64,000 nucleotides of DNA from JAGVSV01 sp050952845 (GTDB taxonomy: Bacteria > Bacillota > Clostridia > Christensenellales > Aristaeellaceae): assembly GCA_050952845.1 (NCBI GenBank), contig JBMNLP010000001.1, positions 1,426,001 through 1,490,000 of the forward strand, read 5' to 3'. The notes below the pieces were generated by a model. That model had not been told where the DNA came from. It was given only the letters and a program-made list of their open reading frames with translations, and did not search any database. Shown here in pieces: positions 44,207 through 52,863 of this stretch. Made by a program: the position numbers and the translations under genes. Each line of letters starts with the position of its first letter. Positions within the stretch are counted from its first letter, which is position 1.

Positions 44207-45085
44207 TTGACCATCGGCTGGTACCCCGGGCATATGTCCAAAGCAAGGCGGCTGCTTGAAGGGCAGTTAGCCAAGGTTGATATCATCGTAGAAGTCTGCG
44301 ATGCCAGGCTGCCTGCTTCCAGCCGCAACCCACAGCTGGACAGCCTTGTTGCGCATAAAAATCATATCCTGCTTTTAAACAAGGCGGACTTAGCCAACCC
44401 CAGCGCCACCGCGCAGTGGCTGGCATGGTTTCGGAAAGACGGGTTGACGGCAGTCGATGTTGTGTCCAAAGGCCGGTCAAACAAGGTCATGAAGCTGATT
44501 GAAGCTGCTGCGAAGGACCAGATGGTGCGTTTTTCACAGCGCGGATATAAAAAGACGGTGCGATCCATGATCGTTGGCGTGCCCAATGTGGGCAAAAGCA
44601 CCATCATCAACCGCCTTGCCGGAAAGAACATGCTCAAAGTGGAGGACAGGCCGGGCGTCACCAGGGCTAACCACTGGGTTAAAATCTCTCCCTTTTTGGA
44701 ACTCATGGATACCCCGGGGTTGTTATGGCCCAAATTAGAAGACCAGCAGGCTGCCCAAAGGCTGGCGTACATCGCCGCAATCCGCGATGAGGTGCTCGAC
44801 ACATATAAGCTGTGCGTATCCCTTGTCAACGACTTGATGGACATTGCGCCTGACCAGCTGTGCGCCCGGTATCAAATCGACGACCGCTCGCTAAGGGGCG
44901 ATCAGCTGATTGAGGCTGTCAGCAAGGCCAGGGGATTTTTGCTGAAAGGCGGCTTGTACGATATCGAGCGCGCTGTTTCGGTAATCCTGGACGAGTTCCG
45001 CGATGGCGTCATCGGTCGCATCACGCTGGAATACCCGCCAGCAGCTGATGCCACTTATGATAAGAAACCCCCGTATGAGTGCTGA
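44207..45085 (+). CDS. rbgA: Ribosome biogenesis GTPase RbgA (YlqF)
   Basis: RbgA is needed for late assembly of the 50S subunit. The 292 residues show the circularly permuted GTPase order: NKADL (G4) comes first, then GVPNVGKSTIINRL (G1) and DTPGLLWPK (G3). The N-terminus TIGWYPGHMSKARR is the family signature. The start is TTG with AAGGAG upstream. Confidence 0.96.
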   Translation: MTIGWYPGHMSKARRLLEGQLAKVDIIVEVCDARLPASSRNPQLDSLVAHKNHILLLNKADLANPSATAQWLAWFRKDGLTAVDVVSKGRSNKVMKLIEAAAKDQMVRFSQRGYKKTVRSMIVGVPNVGKSTIINRLAGKNMLKVEDRPGVTRANHWVKISPFLELMDTPGLLWPKLEDQQAAQRLAYIAAIRDEVLDTYKLCVSLVNDLMDIAPDQLCARYQIDDRSLRGDQLIEAVSKARGFLLKGGLYDIERAVSVILDEFRDGVIGRITLEYPPAADATYDKKPPYEC

Positions 45086-45695
45086 CCGCGCTGCAAAAGT
45101 CGCGGCGCTGCTTGCCGCAGAAACAGCCTACCGGAGCATCGGTGTGTGCGCCGGTATCGACGAGGCAGGCCGTGGTCCCCTTGCCGGCAACGTAACGGCA
45201 GCTTGTGTCATAATGCCGCCTGAGCCATTGATCGCCTGGGTGGATGACTCCAAAAAGCTCTCCGAGAAACGGAGAGAACGCGTATATGACGATATCGTGC
45301 GCACGGCGCTGCACATCGGCATTGGCACTGCCAGTGCTAAGGAGATCGACCGGATCAACATCTTAGAGGCGACGCGCCTGGCTATGCGCCGCGCAGCAGA
45401 GAAGGTGCCCGCTGATGTCTACCTTGTGGATGCCGTGCAACACCTGGGACTCAGTGGCAACGAAATAGCGATTGTACATGGCGACGCTGTATCCTACAGC
45501 ATCGCGGCAGCCAGCATCGTCGCTAAAGTCACCAGAGACCGGGAGATGAAAAGGCTGCATGCCCTGTACCCGGCCTATGGCTTTGATCAGCACAAGGGAT
45601 ACGGCACTGCAAAACACATCGCTGCCCTGCGCCTGCATGGACCTTCGCCCATACACAGGCGGAGTTTTATCGGGCATCTGATTGACAATCCATGA
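45075..45695 (+). CDS. rnhB: Ribonuclease HII
   Basis: RNase HII removes ribonucleotides from DNA. The catalytic DEAGRGPLAGNV, KKLSEKRRE, the aspartate in VYLVDAV and GDAVSYSIAAASIVAKVTRDREM are all present. The start at MSADRAAKV overlaps the rbgA end by 11 bases. Further in-frame ATG codons lie 18 and 27 bases upstream, so the exact start is uncertain. Confidence 0.95.
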   Translation: MSADRAAKVAALLAAETAYRSIGVCAGIDEAGRGPLAGNVTAACVIMPPEPLIAWVDDSKKLSEKRRERVYDDIVRTALHIGIGTASAKEIDRINILEATRLAMRRAAEKVPADVYLVDAVQHLGLSGNEIAIVHGDAVSYSIAAASIVAKVTRDREMKRLHALYPAYGFDQHKGYGTAKHIAALRLHGPSPIHRRSFIGHLIDNP

Positions 45696-46051
45696 GCGAA
45701 CAATATAGCATAGGCCGTCGGGGTGAGGAGCAGGCCTGCGCATATCTGCAGGCACTGGGAATGCAGGTTGTGCATACCAGATATCGCAAAGCAGGCGGCG
45801 AAATCGACATCATTGCCCTCGACCACGGCACCGTCTGTTTTGTTGAGGTTAAATACAGGCCTGATGGCCGGATCGGCGATGGGATAGGCTCGGTCACGCC
45901 TGCTAAAATGCGCCGAATCCGCAGTGCAGCGTTTAGCTATCTGCAGACGCTGCCAAAAAAGCCCAAGCACCGCTTTGACATACTTGAGATTACCCGTGCC
46001 GGCATCCTGTATACCAGAAGCGTCAGCCTGCCGGGCCAGAGGAGCGTATGA
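45692..46051 (+). CDS. yraN: YraN/UPF0102 family protein
   Basis: The 119-residue protein has the endonuclease-like fold of UPF0102, with GRRGEEQACAYL and the GGEIDIIA...VFVEVK pattern (here TVCFVEVKYR) that resembles a restriction-type nuclease core. The biochemical role is not settled. Next to rnhB is its usual place. It overlaps rnhB and the next gene by four bases each. Confidence 0.92.
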   Translation: MSEQYSIGRRGEEQACAYLQALGMQVVHTRYRKAGGEIDIIALDHGTVCFVEVKYRPDGRIGDGIGSVTPAKMRRIRSAAFSYLQTLPKKPKHRFDILEITRAGILYTRSVSLPGQRSV

Positions 46052-49000
46052 TTAGAAAAAGAGCACTGCCTGTCATCCTGGTATTATCCTTTATCCTGCT
46101 GGCCGCAGGCGTATACTTTTTTTATGGCAGCCCTAAAGTCAAAAACGTCGGCTTAGGCATCAATCAGCTGAAAAACAGCGATTTTTCCTCCATCGCAGCA
46201 GATGGCCTGCCTGATGGCTGGGCTACAGACTACTACTGGCAAATACCCGACATCACCGCTTTCAGCGTGGCTGACGGCCTGGAGGGCACAGCCGGACGCA
46301 TCATCAACCGCGAACCCAACGATGCCCGTTTCAGCCAGACCCTGTCCGTTTTGCCGGACACGCTGTACTGCTTTCAGGGATGGATCAAGGCGGATGCATC
46401 CGGTGGCCGGGGTGCCAACCTGTCCATTGAGGGCATCAACGCATATTCCGACAGCGTGTATCAGCCGCAAGACGGGTGGCGGCAGGTCAGCCTGTATGGC
46501 AGAACCGGCGTTGAGCAAACCAGCATTACGGTGTATGCCAGGCTGGGCGGCTACAGCGGCGAGGCCATTGGCGAAGCGATGTTTGACAACCTGTCCTTCC
46601 ATGCGGTGGCGTCGGTGCCTGCCGGTTACCCTGTCAGCGAATGGACAGCAAGTCCCGCCTTGGAACAGGATAGCGCTGTAGCAGCCCCAAGCCCCGCCTG
46701 GCCCTGGTTGCTGCTGATCGCCTTGCTGTACGGCATGCTGGCTGTATTTGGGGCACGCAGGGTGGAAGCCATTGAGGAAGTTGAAGAAACCTTACCGGAG
46801 CGACACCACCTACCTCAGACACTGCTGGCGATGCTGGTTTTAGCTGCCATAACCCGGTTTGTTGTCATGCTGATCATACCGGGGTATAGCGTGGACATCG
46901 GCTGCTTTACAGCATGGGCCAACCGGATGGCCGATGTGGGACCCGCTTCTTTCTATCTGACAGATCAGCACAGCGACTATCCCCCCGGCTATATGCTGGC
47001 GCTATGGCCCATTGGCCTTCTCGGCCGACTGATGGGTACAGGTGCCACGCCGTGGATGGTAAAGCTCCCCTCGGTTATTGCCGACCTTGCCTGCGTGTAT
47101 GTGTTGTACAGGTATGCAACACGGCATATAAAGTATAAAAGCGCAGTGTTACTTGCTGCGATATACGCCTTCTGCCCGCTTGCCTATGCAACCGGCGCAG
47201 CCTGGGGGCAGGTGGATGCCATCCCGGCACTGCTGATGCTGCTGGTAGTGCTGTATGCCATGGACGGGAGATGGATCGCCGCCTTGCCGCTCTATACGCT
47301 AGCTGTCCTCACCAAACCGCAGGCGCTGATGTTTGGCCCCATGGGCCTGGCCGCTGCCATATGTGAGTTCATATGGCATGATGATAAGAAAACGCTGAAA
47401 TCGTTCCTGTGGGGGCTGGGCATCTCGCTGGCTCTGGCCGCCGTGGTTGCGGTGCCCTTCATGATCCGGATGGAGCAGCCTATTCAGTGGCTGGTATCGC
47501 TGTACGCCGGAACCATGACGTTTTACAGCCATGCTACGGTCAATGCCGCCAACCTGTTTTTCCTCTTCGGCAAAAACTGGGTGTCTACCGGTGAGCCGGC
47601 GACATTTTCACTCCGTTTGACTGGCAGCTTGACAGTTGCCATTCCCGTGATCATCCACCTGCTGAAAAGGAAAACGGCATGGAAAAGCGGGCTTACTGTC
47701 AGCCAGCCTGATGCCGTACCTACGCTGCTGGCGCTATCCTGCCTGGCGCTGCCGATCATTTGCGCAATTGTGCCGATGTCAATGTCGTTGATGGGCACGC
47801 TGCTCATGGTATCGGTGTTTTTCATCACCATCGTCCAGTACTGGTTCGGACGGCAGATCAGCAATCTGCCCCTGTCAGGCGCCATCATGCTGATCGCCTT
47901 TTGTTCGCTGGGTGTCATGATGCATGAGCGGTATGCTTTCATGGCTGTGGCGCTGCTGGTCATGGCATACGCCCATCGCCGGGACAGGCGTATCTTCTTT
48001 TTGATGCTGCTGACAAGCATCAGCCTGTTTCTGAATGTCGGCATCGTGTTGGACCGGGCTATCCGAATTGGCGGCAGCGCAGGGCATCTAACTGCGCCCG
48101 CGTTTAACATCACCAGCGAATCGTCTGTGCTGGAGTACCTGTTATCGGCAGTCAATGTTCTGTTAGCAGGCTATGCGCTGCATATCGGCTTTGCGCTTGT
48201 CATGATGGGAGAGCCGCCTGTCTCCCTCACCCCCATTTATCCGGCATCAGCCCAAAGCAGGGCAGAAGACAATCAAAACGCCGCGAAGAGATGGCTTCTC
48301 CAGCCATATCAGGCGCCATCAGCCGACAAGAAGGATGCCATGATCATCGTCCTGATTTGCGCTATATATGCAGCCATTGCTTTGACCAACCTGGGCTCAA
48401 TGAAGGCACCCCAGACCACCTGGACAGCAGTGGATGAAAACGACGTGTTAGTGCTGGAACTTGACAAGCCAATGGATTTCAACATCCTGTGGTATGCGGG
48501 CATCAACACCCGTGAACGCAACTTTACAGTGGAGACCAGCATGGATGGTGACACATGGACGTCGTCCCCTGCCCGCATCAACATGGGCGACTGCTTCGCC
48601 TGGAAATATCAGAACAAATCCTTTATGACGGATGCGGGGGAAACAAAGTATCATGCCGACCGCATCGTGCATACGGGCAAATTGATCCGCATTGTTCCTG
48701 ATGCAGAGGGATTGTCCATCATGGAGCTGCAGATACGCAACACGGAGACCGGCGCCGTGATGCCCGTGCACCTGCTGTCGGGACAAGGCGAAGCATTGAT
48801 AGACGAGCAATCCACCATGGCAGGTGAGCCCGACTGGTTCAACAGCACCTACTTTGATGAAATTTACCATGCCAGAACGGCATATGAGCATATGAATGCC
48901 ATGCGCGGCACAGAGCCTAATGCTACGTATGAGATCAGCCATCCGCCGCTGGGCAAGGTACTGATGTCCTTCAGCGTTATGATCTTCGGCATGACCCCGT

Positions 49001-50163
49001 TTGGCTGGCGGTTTGCGGGCGCCATGGCCGGCGTGCTGATGTTGCCTGGTATGTACTTATTGGGACGGCTGATCACAAAGCGCCGCATCGGCGCAATCAC
49101 CGCAGCACTGCTGATGGCTTTTGACTGCATGCACTTTACACAAACGCGCATCGCCACCATCGACAGCTTCGTCACGCTGTTTATCATATGGGCTTACTAC
49201 TTTATGTTCCGATACGCCTTGATGGATTATTATCGCACTTCTTTCGTTAAGACCCTGCGTCCGCTCGCGTTGAGCGGCTTGTTCTTCGGCTTGTCGATCG
49301 CCAGCAAATGGACCGGCTTTTACGCAGGCGCTGGGCTGGCTGTGATCTTCTTCTGGATGCTGTCGCGCAGAATCCGCCAGGGGCTTGCCGCCCAAAAAGC
49401 AGAGGGCACGCTTGCTGACAGGGATGTTGTCCTGACGGCAGCGCAGGAATGGCCGTTCAGAACGATCATGACGCTGCTCAGCTGCGTTGTGTTCTTTGTC
49501 GTCATTCCGTCTGTTATTTACTACGTATCGTTTATCCCCTGGTTTATGCGTACAGAAGGCGGCATCTCGATAAAAAAAGTACTGGATGCCAGCTTCACCA
49601 TGTACCGGTATCACGCCAAGCCCGGCTTCGGCATGGACCATCCCTATTATTCGCCTTGGTATGAATGGCCGCTGAGCATCAAGCCCATGTGGTATTTCGC
49701 GGGCGGAACCGTTGACGGCACCGCCAGCACCATCTTTTCTTTCGGCAACTTAGTGGTGTGGTGGGGCGGGCTCGCAGCGGTTTTCGCCACTATCTACACA
49801 CTGTTGAAAAGCCACATTTCAAGCCCTCCGCGCCAGATCATCCGTCATCCCGAAAAAACGGACACGCGGCCAGCATTGCTGATCATTTCGTTCCTGGCTC
49901 AATATCTGCCCTGGGTGCCCGTGCCGCGGGGTACCTACATATATCACTACTTCACATCTTTGCCTTTTATCATTCAATGCATTTCACTGATGTTAGACTA
50001 TCTGGCAGATCGCAGCGAAAAGAAAGCGCGCTATGCTTCTATCGCTATCATGGGACTGGCGTTTGCCTTTTTTATCGCCTTCTTCCCCTACATCAGCGGG
50101 CTTCGGGTATCTACCGCCTGGCTGGATGCCATGAAGTGGTTTCCCAGCTGGCTATACTACTAA
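46048..50163 (+). CDS. Giant membrane protein with two glycosyltransferase modules
   Basis: The 1371-residue protein looks like two GT-C enzymes in one chain. After a membrane helix (residues 5-25), an extracytoplasmic carbohydrate-binding-like beta domain (about 35-185) is followed by a polytopic module with the loop FTAWANRMADVG...HSDYPPGYML (near 286-315). A middle beta domain at about 795-920 (LELDKPMDFNILWYAG...VETSMDGDTW) resembles an F5/8 type C domain. The final part (about 929-1371) is a GT39/PMT-like module with the loop YFDEIYHARTAYE and the segment ISHPPLGKVLMS. It would transfer sugars from a polyprenyl-phosphate donor to protein or wall outside the cell. The acceptor is unknown. 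Confidence 0.8.
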   Translation: MIRKRALPVILVLSFILLAAGVYFFYGSPKVKNVGLGINQLKNSDFSSIAADGLPDGWATDYYWQIPDITAFSVADGLEGTAGRIINREPNDARFSQTLSVLPDTLYCFQGWIKADASGGRGANLSIEGINAYSDSVYQPQDGWRQVSLYGRTGVEQTSITVYARLGGYSGEAIGEAMFDNLSFHAVASVPAGYPVSEWTASPALEQDSAVAAPSPAWPWLLLIALLYGMLAVFGARRVEAIEEVEETLPERHHLPQTLLAMLVLAAITRFVVMLIIPGYSVDIGCFTAWANRMADVGPASFYLTDQHSDYPPGYMLALWPIGLLGRLMGTGATPWMVKLPSVIADLACVYVLYRYATRHIKYKSAVLLAAIYAFCPLAYATGAAWGQVDAIPALLMLLVVLYAMDGRWIAALPLYTLAVLTKPQALMFGPMGLAAAICEFIWHDDKKTLKSFLWGLGISLALAAVVAVPFMIRMEQPIQWLVSLYAGTMTFYSHATVNAANLFFLFGKNWVSTGEPATFSLRLTGSLTVAIPVIIHLLKRKTAWKSGLTVSQPDAVPTLLALSCLALPIICAIVPMSMSLMGTLLMVSVFFITIVQYWFGRQISNLPLSGAIMLIAFCSLGVMMHERYAFMAVALLVMAYAHRRDRRIFFLMLLTSISLFLNVGIVLDRAIRIGGSAGHLTAPAFNITSESSVLEYLLSAVNVLLAGYALHIGFALVMMGEPPVSLTPIYPASAQSRAEDNQNAAKRWLLQPYQAPSADKKDAMIIVLICAIYAAIALTNLGSMKAPQTTWTAVDENDVLVLELDKPMDFNILWYAGINTRERNFTVETSMDGDTWTSSPARINMGDCFAWKYQNKSFMTDAGETKYHADRIVHTGKLIRIVPDAEGLSIMELQIRNTETGAVMPVHLLSGQGEALIDEQSTMAGEPDWFNSTYFDEIYHARTAYEHMNAMRGTEPNATYEISHPPLGKVLMSFSVMIFGMTPFGWRFAGAMAGVLMLPGMYLLGRLITKRRIGAITAALLMAFDCMHFTQTRIATIDSFVTLFIIWAYYFMFRYALMDYYRTSFVKTLRPLALSGLFFGLSIASKWTGFYAGAGLAVIFFWMLSRRIRQGLAAQKAEGTLADRDVVLTAAQEWPFRTIMTLLSCVVFFVVIPSVIYYVSFIPWFMRTEGGISIKKVLDASFTMYRYHAKPGFGMDHPYYSPWYEWPLSIKPMWYFAGGTVDGTASTIFSFGNLVVWWGGLAAVFATIYTLLKSHISSPPRQIIRHPEKTDTRPALLIISFLAQYLPWVPVPRGTYIYHYFTSLPFIIQCISLMLDYLADRSEKKARYASIAIMGLAFAFFIAFFPYISGLRVSTAWLDAMKWFPSWLYY

Positions 50164-50182
50164 GGCATCAGGAGGTGTCCGC

Positions 50183-51733
50183 ATGATTGCCAGCACGATG
50201 TGCTTTGCCCTGTCCGGCATCCATGGCGAACCGGTAGCTGTCGAGGCGTATGTAACAGGCGGCAGCACATATCAGTTTGTTATGGTTGGATTGCCGGATA
50301 CTGCGGTCAAGGAAAGCCGGGACCGTGTCACGGCAGCGCTGAAAAACAGCGGGTTCACCATGCCTTTCGGCCATACCACCATCAACCTCTCCCCTGCCGA
50401 TCTGAAGAAGGAAGGCAGTGTATTCGACCTGCCCATCGCCATATCGATTATCCTAGCCAGCAGACAGATTAAGCCGGCTGAGGATATCAGCAATCTGTTG
50501 CTGATGGGTGAGCTGGCGCTGGACGGGCGGCTGACACCTGTTAACGGCGTGCTGTCCATGGTGATTGCCGCAAAGGAACGCGGTATCAACAAGGTGATCC
50601 TGCCCTGGCAAAACGCCAATGAAGTGATTGCAGTGGAAGGCATGCAGGTTTATCCCGCTAAATCCCTGTACGAAGCAGTACAGCATATTGCCGGCAAAAT
50701 GCCCATCCTACCCCAGGTGCAGAAAAGCTATCAGGAGTGCATCGGCGCACAGCGTATCAGCGCCGATTTGGAGCAGGTGCGCGGGCAATCGTTTGCCCGG
50801 CGGGCGCTGGAAATCGCAGCCGCTGGAGGGCATAACTTGCTGATGGTCGGCGTGCCGGGCAGCGGCAAAACCATGCTTGCCCGCTGCCTGCCGGGCATCC
50901 TGCCGCAGATGACGCAGGCGGAGTCGTTTGAAACCACCAGGATATACAGTGTATCCGGCTTGCTGAAACCGGGCGAAGGCCTGATGACAGAACGTCCCTT
51001 CAGAACACCCCACCATTCCTCCTCCGTTGCTGCTTTAATAGGCGGCGGCGCCAACGCCATGCCCGGCGAAGTATCCCTGGCACACAACGGCGTACTTTTT
51101 CTGGATGAAATGCCGGAGTATCCCAGAAGCCTGCTGGAATCACTGCGGCAACCCTTAGAGGACGGCACGGTGACGGTGTCCCGCGTTCGGGCCAGGTCGG
51201 AATATCTATCCCGGTTTATGCTGGTAGCCAGCATGAACCCCTGCCCCTGCGGCTATTATGGCAGCCGCGTCAAGCCCTGTCGCTGCGGCAGCCATGAGAT
51301 ACGCAAATACCTGGACAGGATATCCGGCCCTCTGCTGGACAGAATCGACCTGCAGGTTGAGGTGGACAACGTGCCCATTGAGGACATCACAGCACCTACC
51401 CGGTCTGAAAACAGTCTAACTGTCAGGCAGCGGGTTTCCCAGGCCCGGGAAAAGCAGCACGCTCGCTTCCAAGGCACGTCAATCCGCTGCAACGCACAGA
51501 TGGATACCAAGCAGATTGAGTCGCTTGCTCAGGTGACGCCAGAAGCGCTGAAGCTGCTGCAAAGCGCCATGCAGCGCTTTGGCTTCAGCATGCGCGCCTA
51601 CGGCAGGCTGATCAAGGTGGCCCGCACCATCGCGGACCTGCGCCACGAGGAAAGAATCGATGCCGCTTCCATGGCAGAAGCTGTTCAGTTCAGAATGATC
51701 GACGCCAAATACTGGGGAACAACCCATGGATGA
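50183..51733 (+). CDS. YifB/ComM family Mg-chelatase-like ATPase
   Basis: The 516 residues match the YifB family: an N-terminal Lon-like region (MVGLPDTAVKESRDRV, NLSPADLKKEGSVFDLPIA), a central AAA+ domain with GVPGSGKTMLARCLPGILP, NGVLFLDEMPEY, and a zinc motif NPCPCGYYGSRVKPCRCG. The related ComM acts as a branch-migration helicase in transformation. The gene sits directly upstream of dprA, which fits a DNA-uptake or recombination role. GGAGGTG precedes the ATG. Confidence 0.93.
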   Translation: MIASTMCFALSGIHGEPVAVEAYVTGGSTYQFVMVGLPDTAVKESRDRVTAALKNSGFTMPFGHTTINLSPADLKKEGSVFDLPIAISIILASRQIKPAEDISNLLLMGELALDGRLTPVNGVLSMVIAAKERGINKVILPWQNANEVIAVEGMQVYPAKSLYEAVQHIAGKMPILPQVQKSYQECIGAQRISADLEQVRGQSFARRALEIAAAGGHNLLMVGVPGSGKTMLARCLPGILPQMTQAESFETTRIYSVSGLLKPGEGLMTERPFRTPHHSSSVAALIGGGANAMPGEVSLAHNGVLFLDEMPEYPRSLLESLRQPLEDGTVTVSRVRARSEYLSRFMLVASMNPCPCGYYGSRVKPCRCGSHEIRKYLDRISGPLLDRIDLQVEVDNVPIEDITAPTRSENSLTVRQRVSQAREKQHARFQGTSIRCNAQMDTKQIESLAQVTPEALKLLQSAMQRFGFSMRAYGRLIKVARTIADLRHEERIDAASMAEAVQFRMIDAKYWGTTHG

Positions 51734-52847
51734 CTTTGCCTTGGATTTTGACGACCTGTGCAGAATATGGCTTGCCTGCAGTGAAAGCCTGACCCATCGG
51801 ATGCGGGACAGGCTGTTTGCACGCTATGGCTCTGCAAGTGCCATTTTTGAAAACCTCAGTCCGGATGCTGCACCTTTGATCAGCACAGCTGCATATGGGG
51901 AGCTGGTTGATCTGAAGCACGCGGGGCTTGACAAGATCATGCTGCGCCTAAAAGCACTGCAAATCAGCCTGGCACTGCGGAACAAGCCGGAATATCCGCC
52001 ATTGCTGGATTGTATCCCTGATCCGCCCGATGTTCTTTTCTACCGTGGTCACATGCCGCTTATCTCAGGAAAGTCTGTTGCCATCGTTGGCTCGCGCCGG
52101 GAAACCAGGTATGGTCGAGAACAAGCATATCAAATCGCTGCGGAGCTGGCGCAAAACGGCATCGTCATTATCAGCGGATTAGCCCGTGGCATTGACACGG
52201 CAGCGCACAAAGGGGCATTGTCTGTCGGCGGGCGCACGATTGCCGTGCTGGGTTCGGGTCTTGAAAGGATGTACCCGCCCGAAAACGAACCCCTTTCACA
52301 GGAGATGATTCGTCTGGGCGGTGCCATCATGACCGAATTGCCGCCGCATACAGAGCCGCAGGCTTTCCGGTTTCCCATTCGAAACCGCATCATCAGCGGC
52401 ATGGCTGATGCGCTGCTGCTGGTGGAAGCCAGAGAGAAGAGCGGCACCATGATCACCGTCGGCCATGCCCTTGTACAGGGGCGGGAGGTATTTGCGCTGC
52501 CCGGCCAGGTAGACGCCCCCGGCAGTGTAATGCCGCACCGCTTCATCAGAGAAGGTGCCAGGCTTTGCACCTGCGCCGGCGATCTGATGGACGACATGGG
52601 GTGGCAAACAATCCAGGCAGAACATCGCAATGAACAGCTACGCTTTACCGTAGCTGATTTGACAGATACACAAAAGAAGATATATGATGCGCTTTGCGAT
52701 GAGGTGAGAAGCATGGAAGAGTTGGTTGCCGTTACAGATCTGGACATATCGGACCTGAGTACACAGCTGACGATGCTGGAGATAGACGGCTTCATCGAAA
52801 AGCTTCCCGGCAACTTATATAGGCTTACACCGGGAAGCAAGGCATGA
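51726..52847 (+). CDS. dprA: DNA-processing protein DprA
   Basis: DprA loads RecA on incoming single-stranded DNA. The 373 residues have the Rossmann core VAIVGSRRETRYGREQAYQIA, SGLARGIDTAAHKGAL, and FPIRNRIISGMADALLLVEAREKSGTMIT. A C-terminal winged helix (LTDTQKKIYDAL onward) is also present. It overlaps yifB by eight bases and precedes topA. Confidence 0.96.
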   Translation: MDDFALDFDDLCRIWLACSESLTHRMRDRLFARYGSASAIFENLSPDAAPLISTAAYGELVDLKHAGLDKIMLRLKALQISLALRNKPEYPPLLDCIPDPPDVLFYRGHMPLISGKSVAIVGSRRETRYGREQAYQIAAELAQNGIVIISGLARGIDTAAHKGALSVGGRTIAVLGSGLERMYPPENEPLSQEMIRLGGAIMTELPPHTEPQAFRFPIRNRIISGMADALLLVEAREKSGTMITVGHALVQGREVFALPGQVDAPGSVMPHRFIREGARLCTCAGDLMDDMGWQTIQAEHRNEQLRFTVADLTDTQKKIYDALCDEVRSMEELVAVTDLDISDLSTQLTMLEIDGFIEKLPGNLYRLTPGSKA

Positions 52848-52863
52848 ACATGGAGGAAGCATC

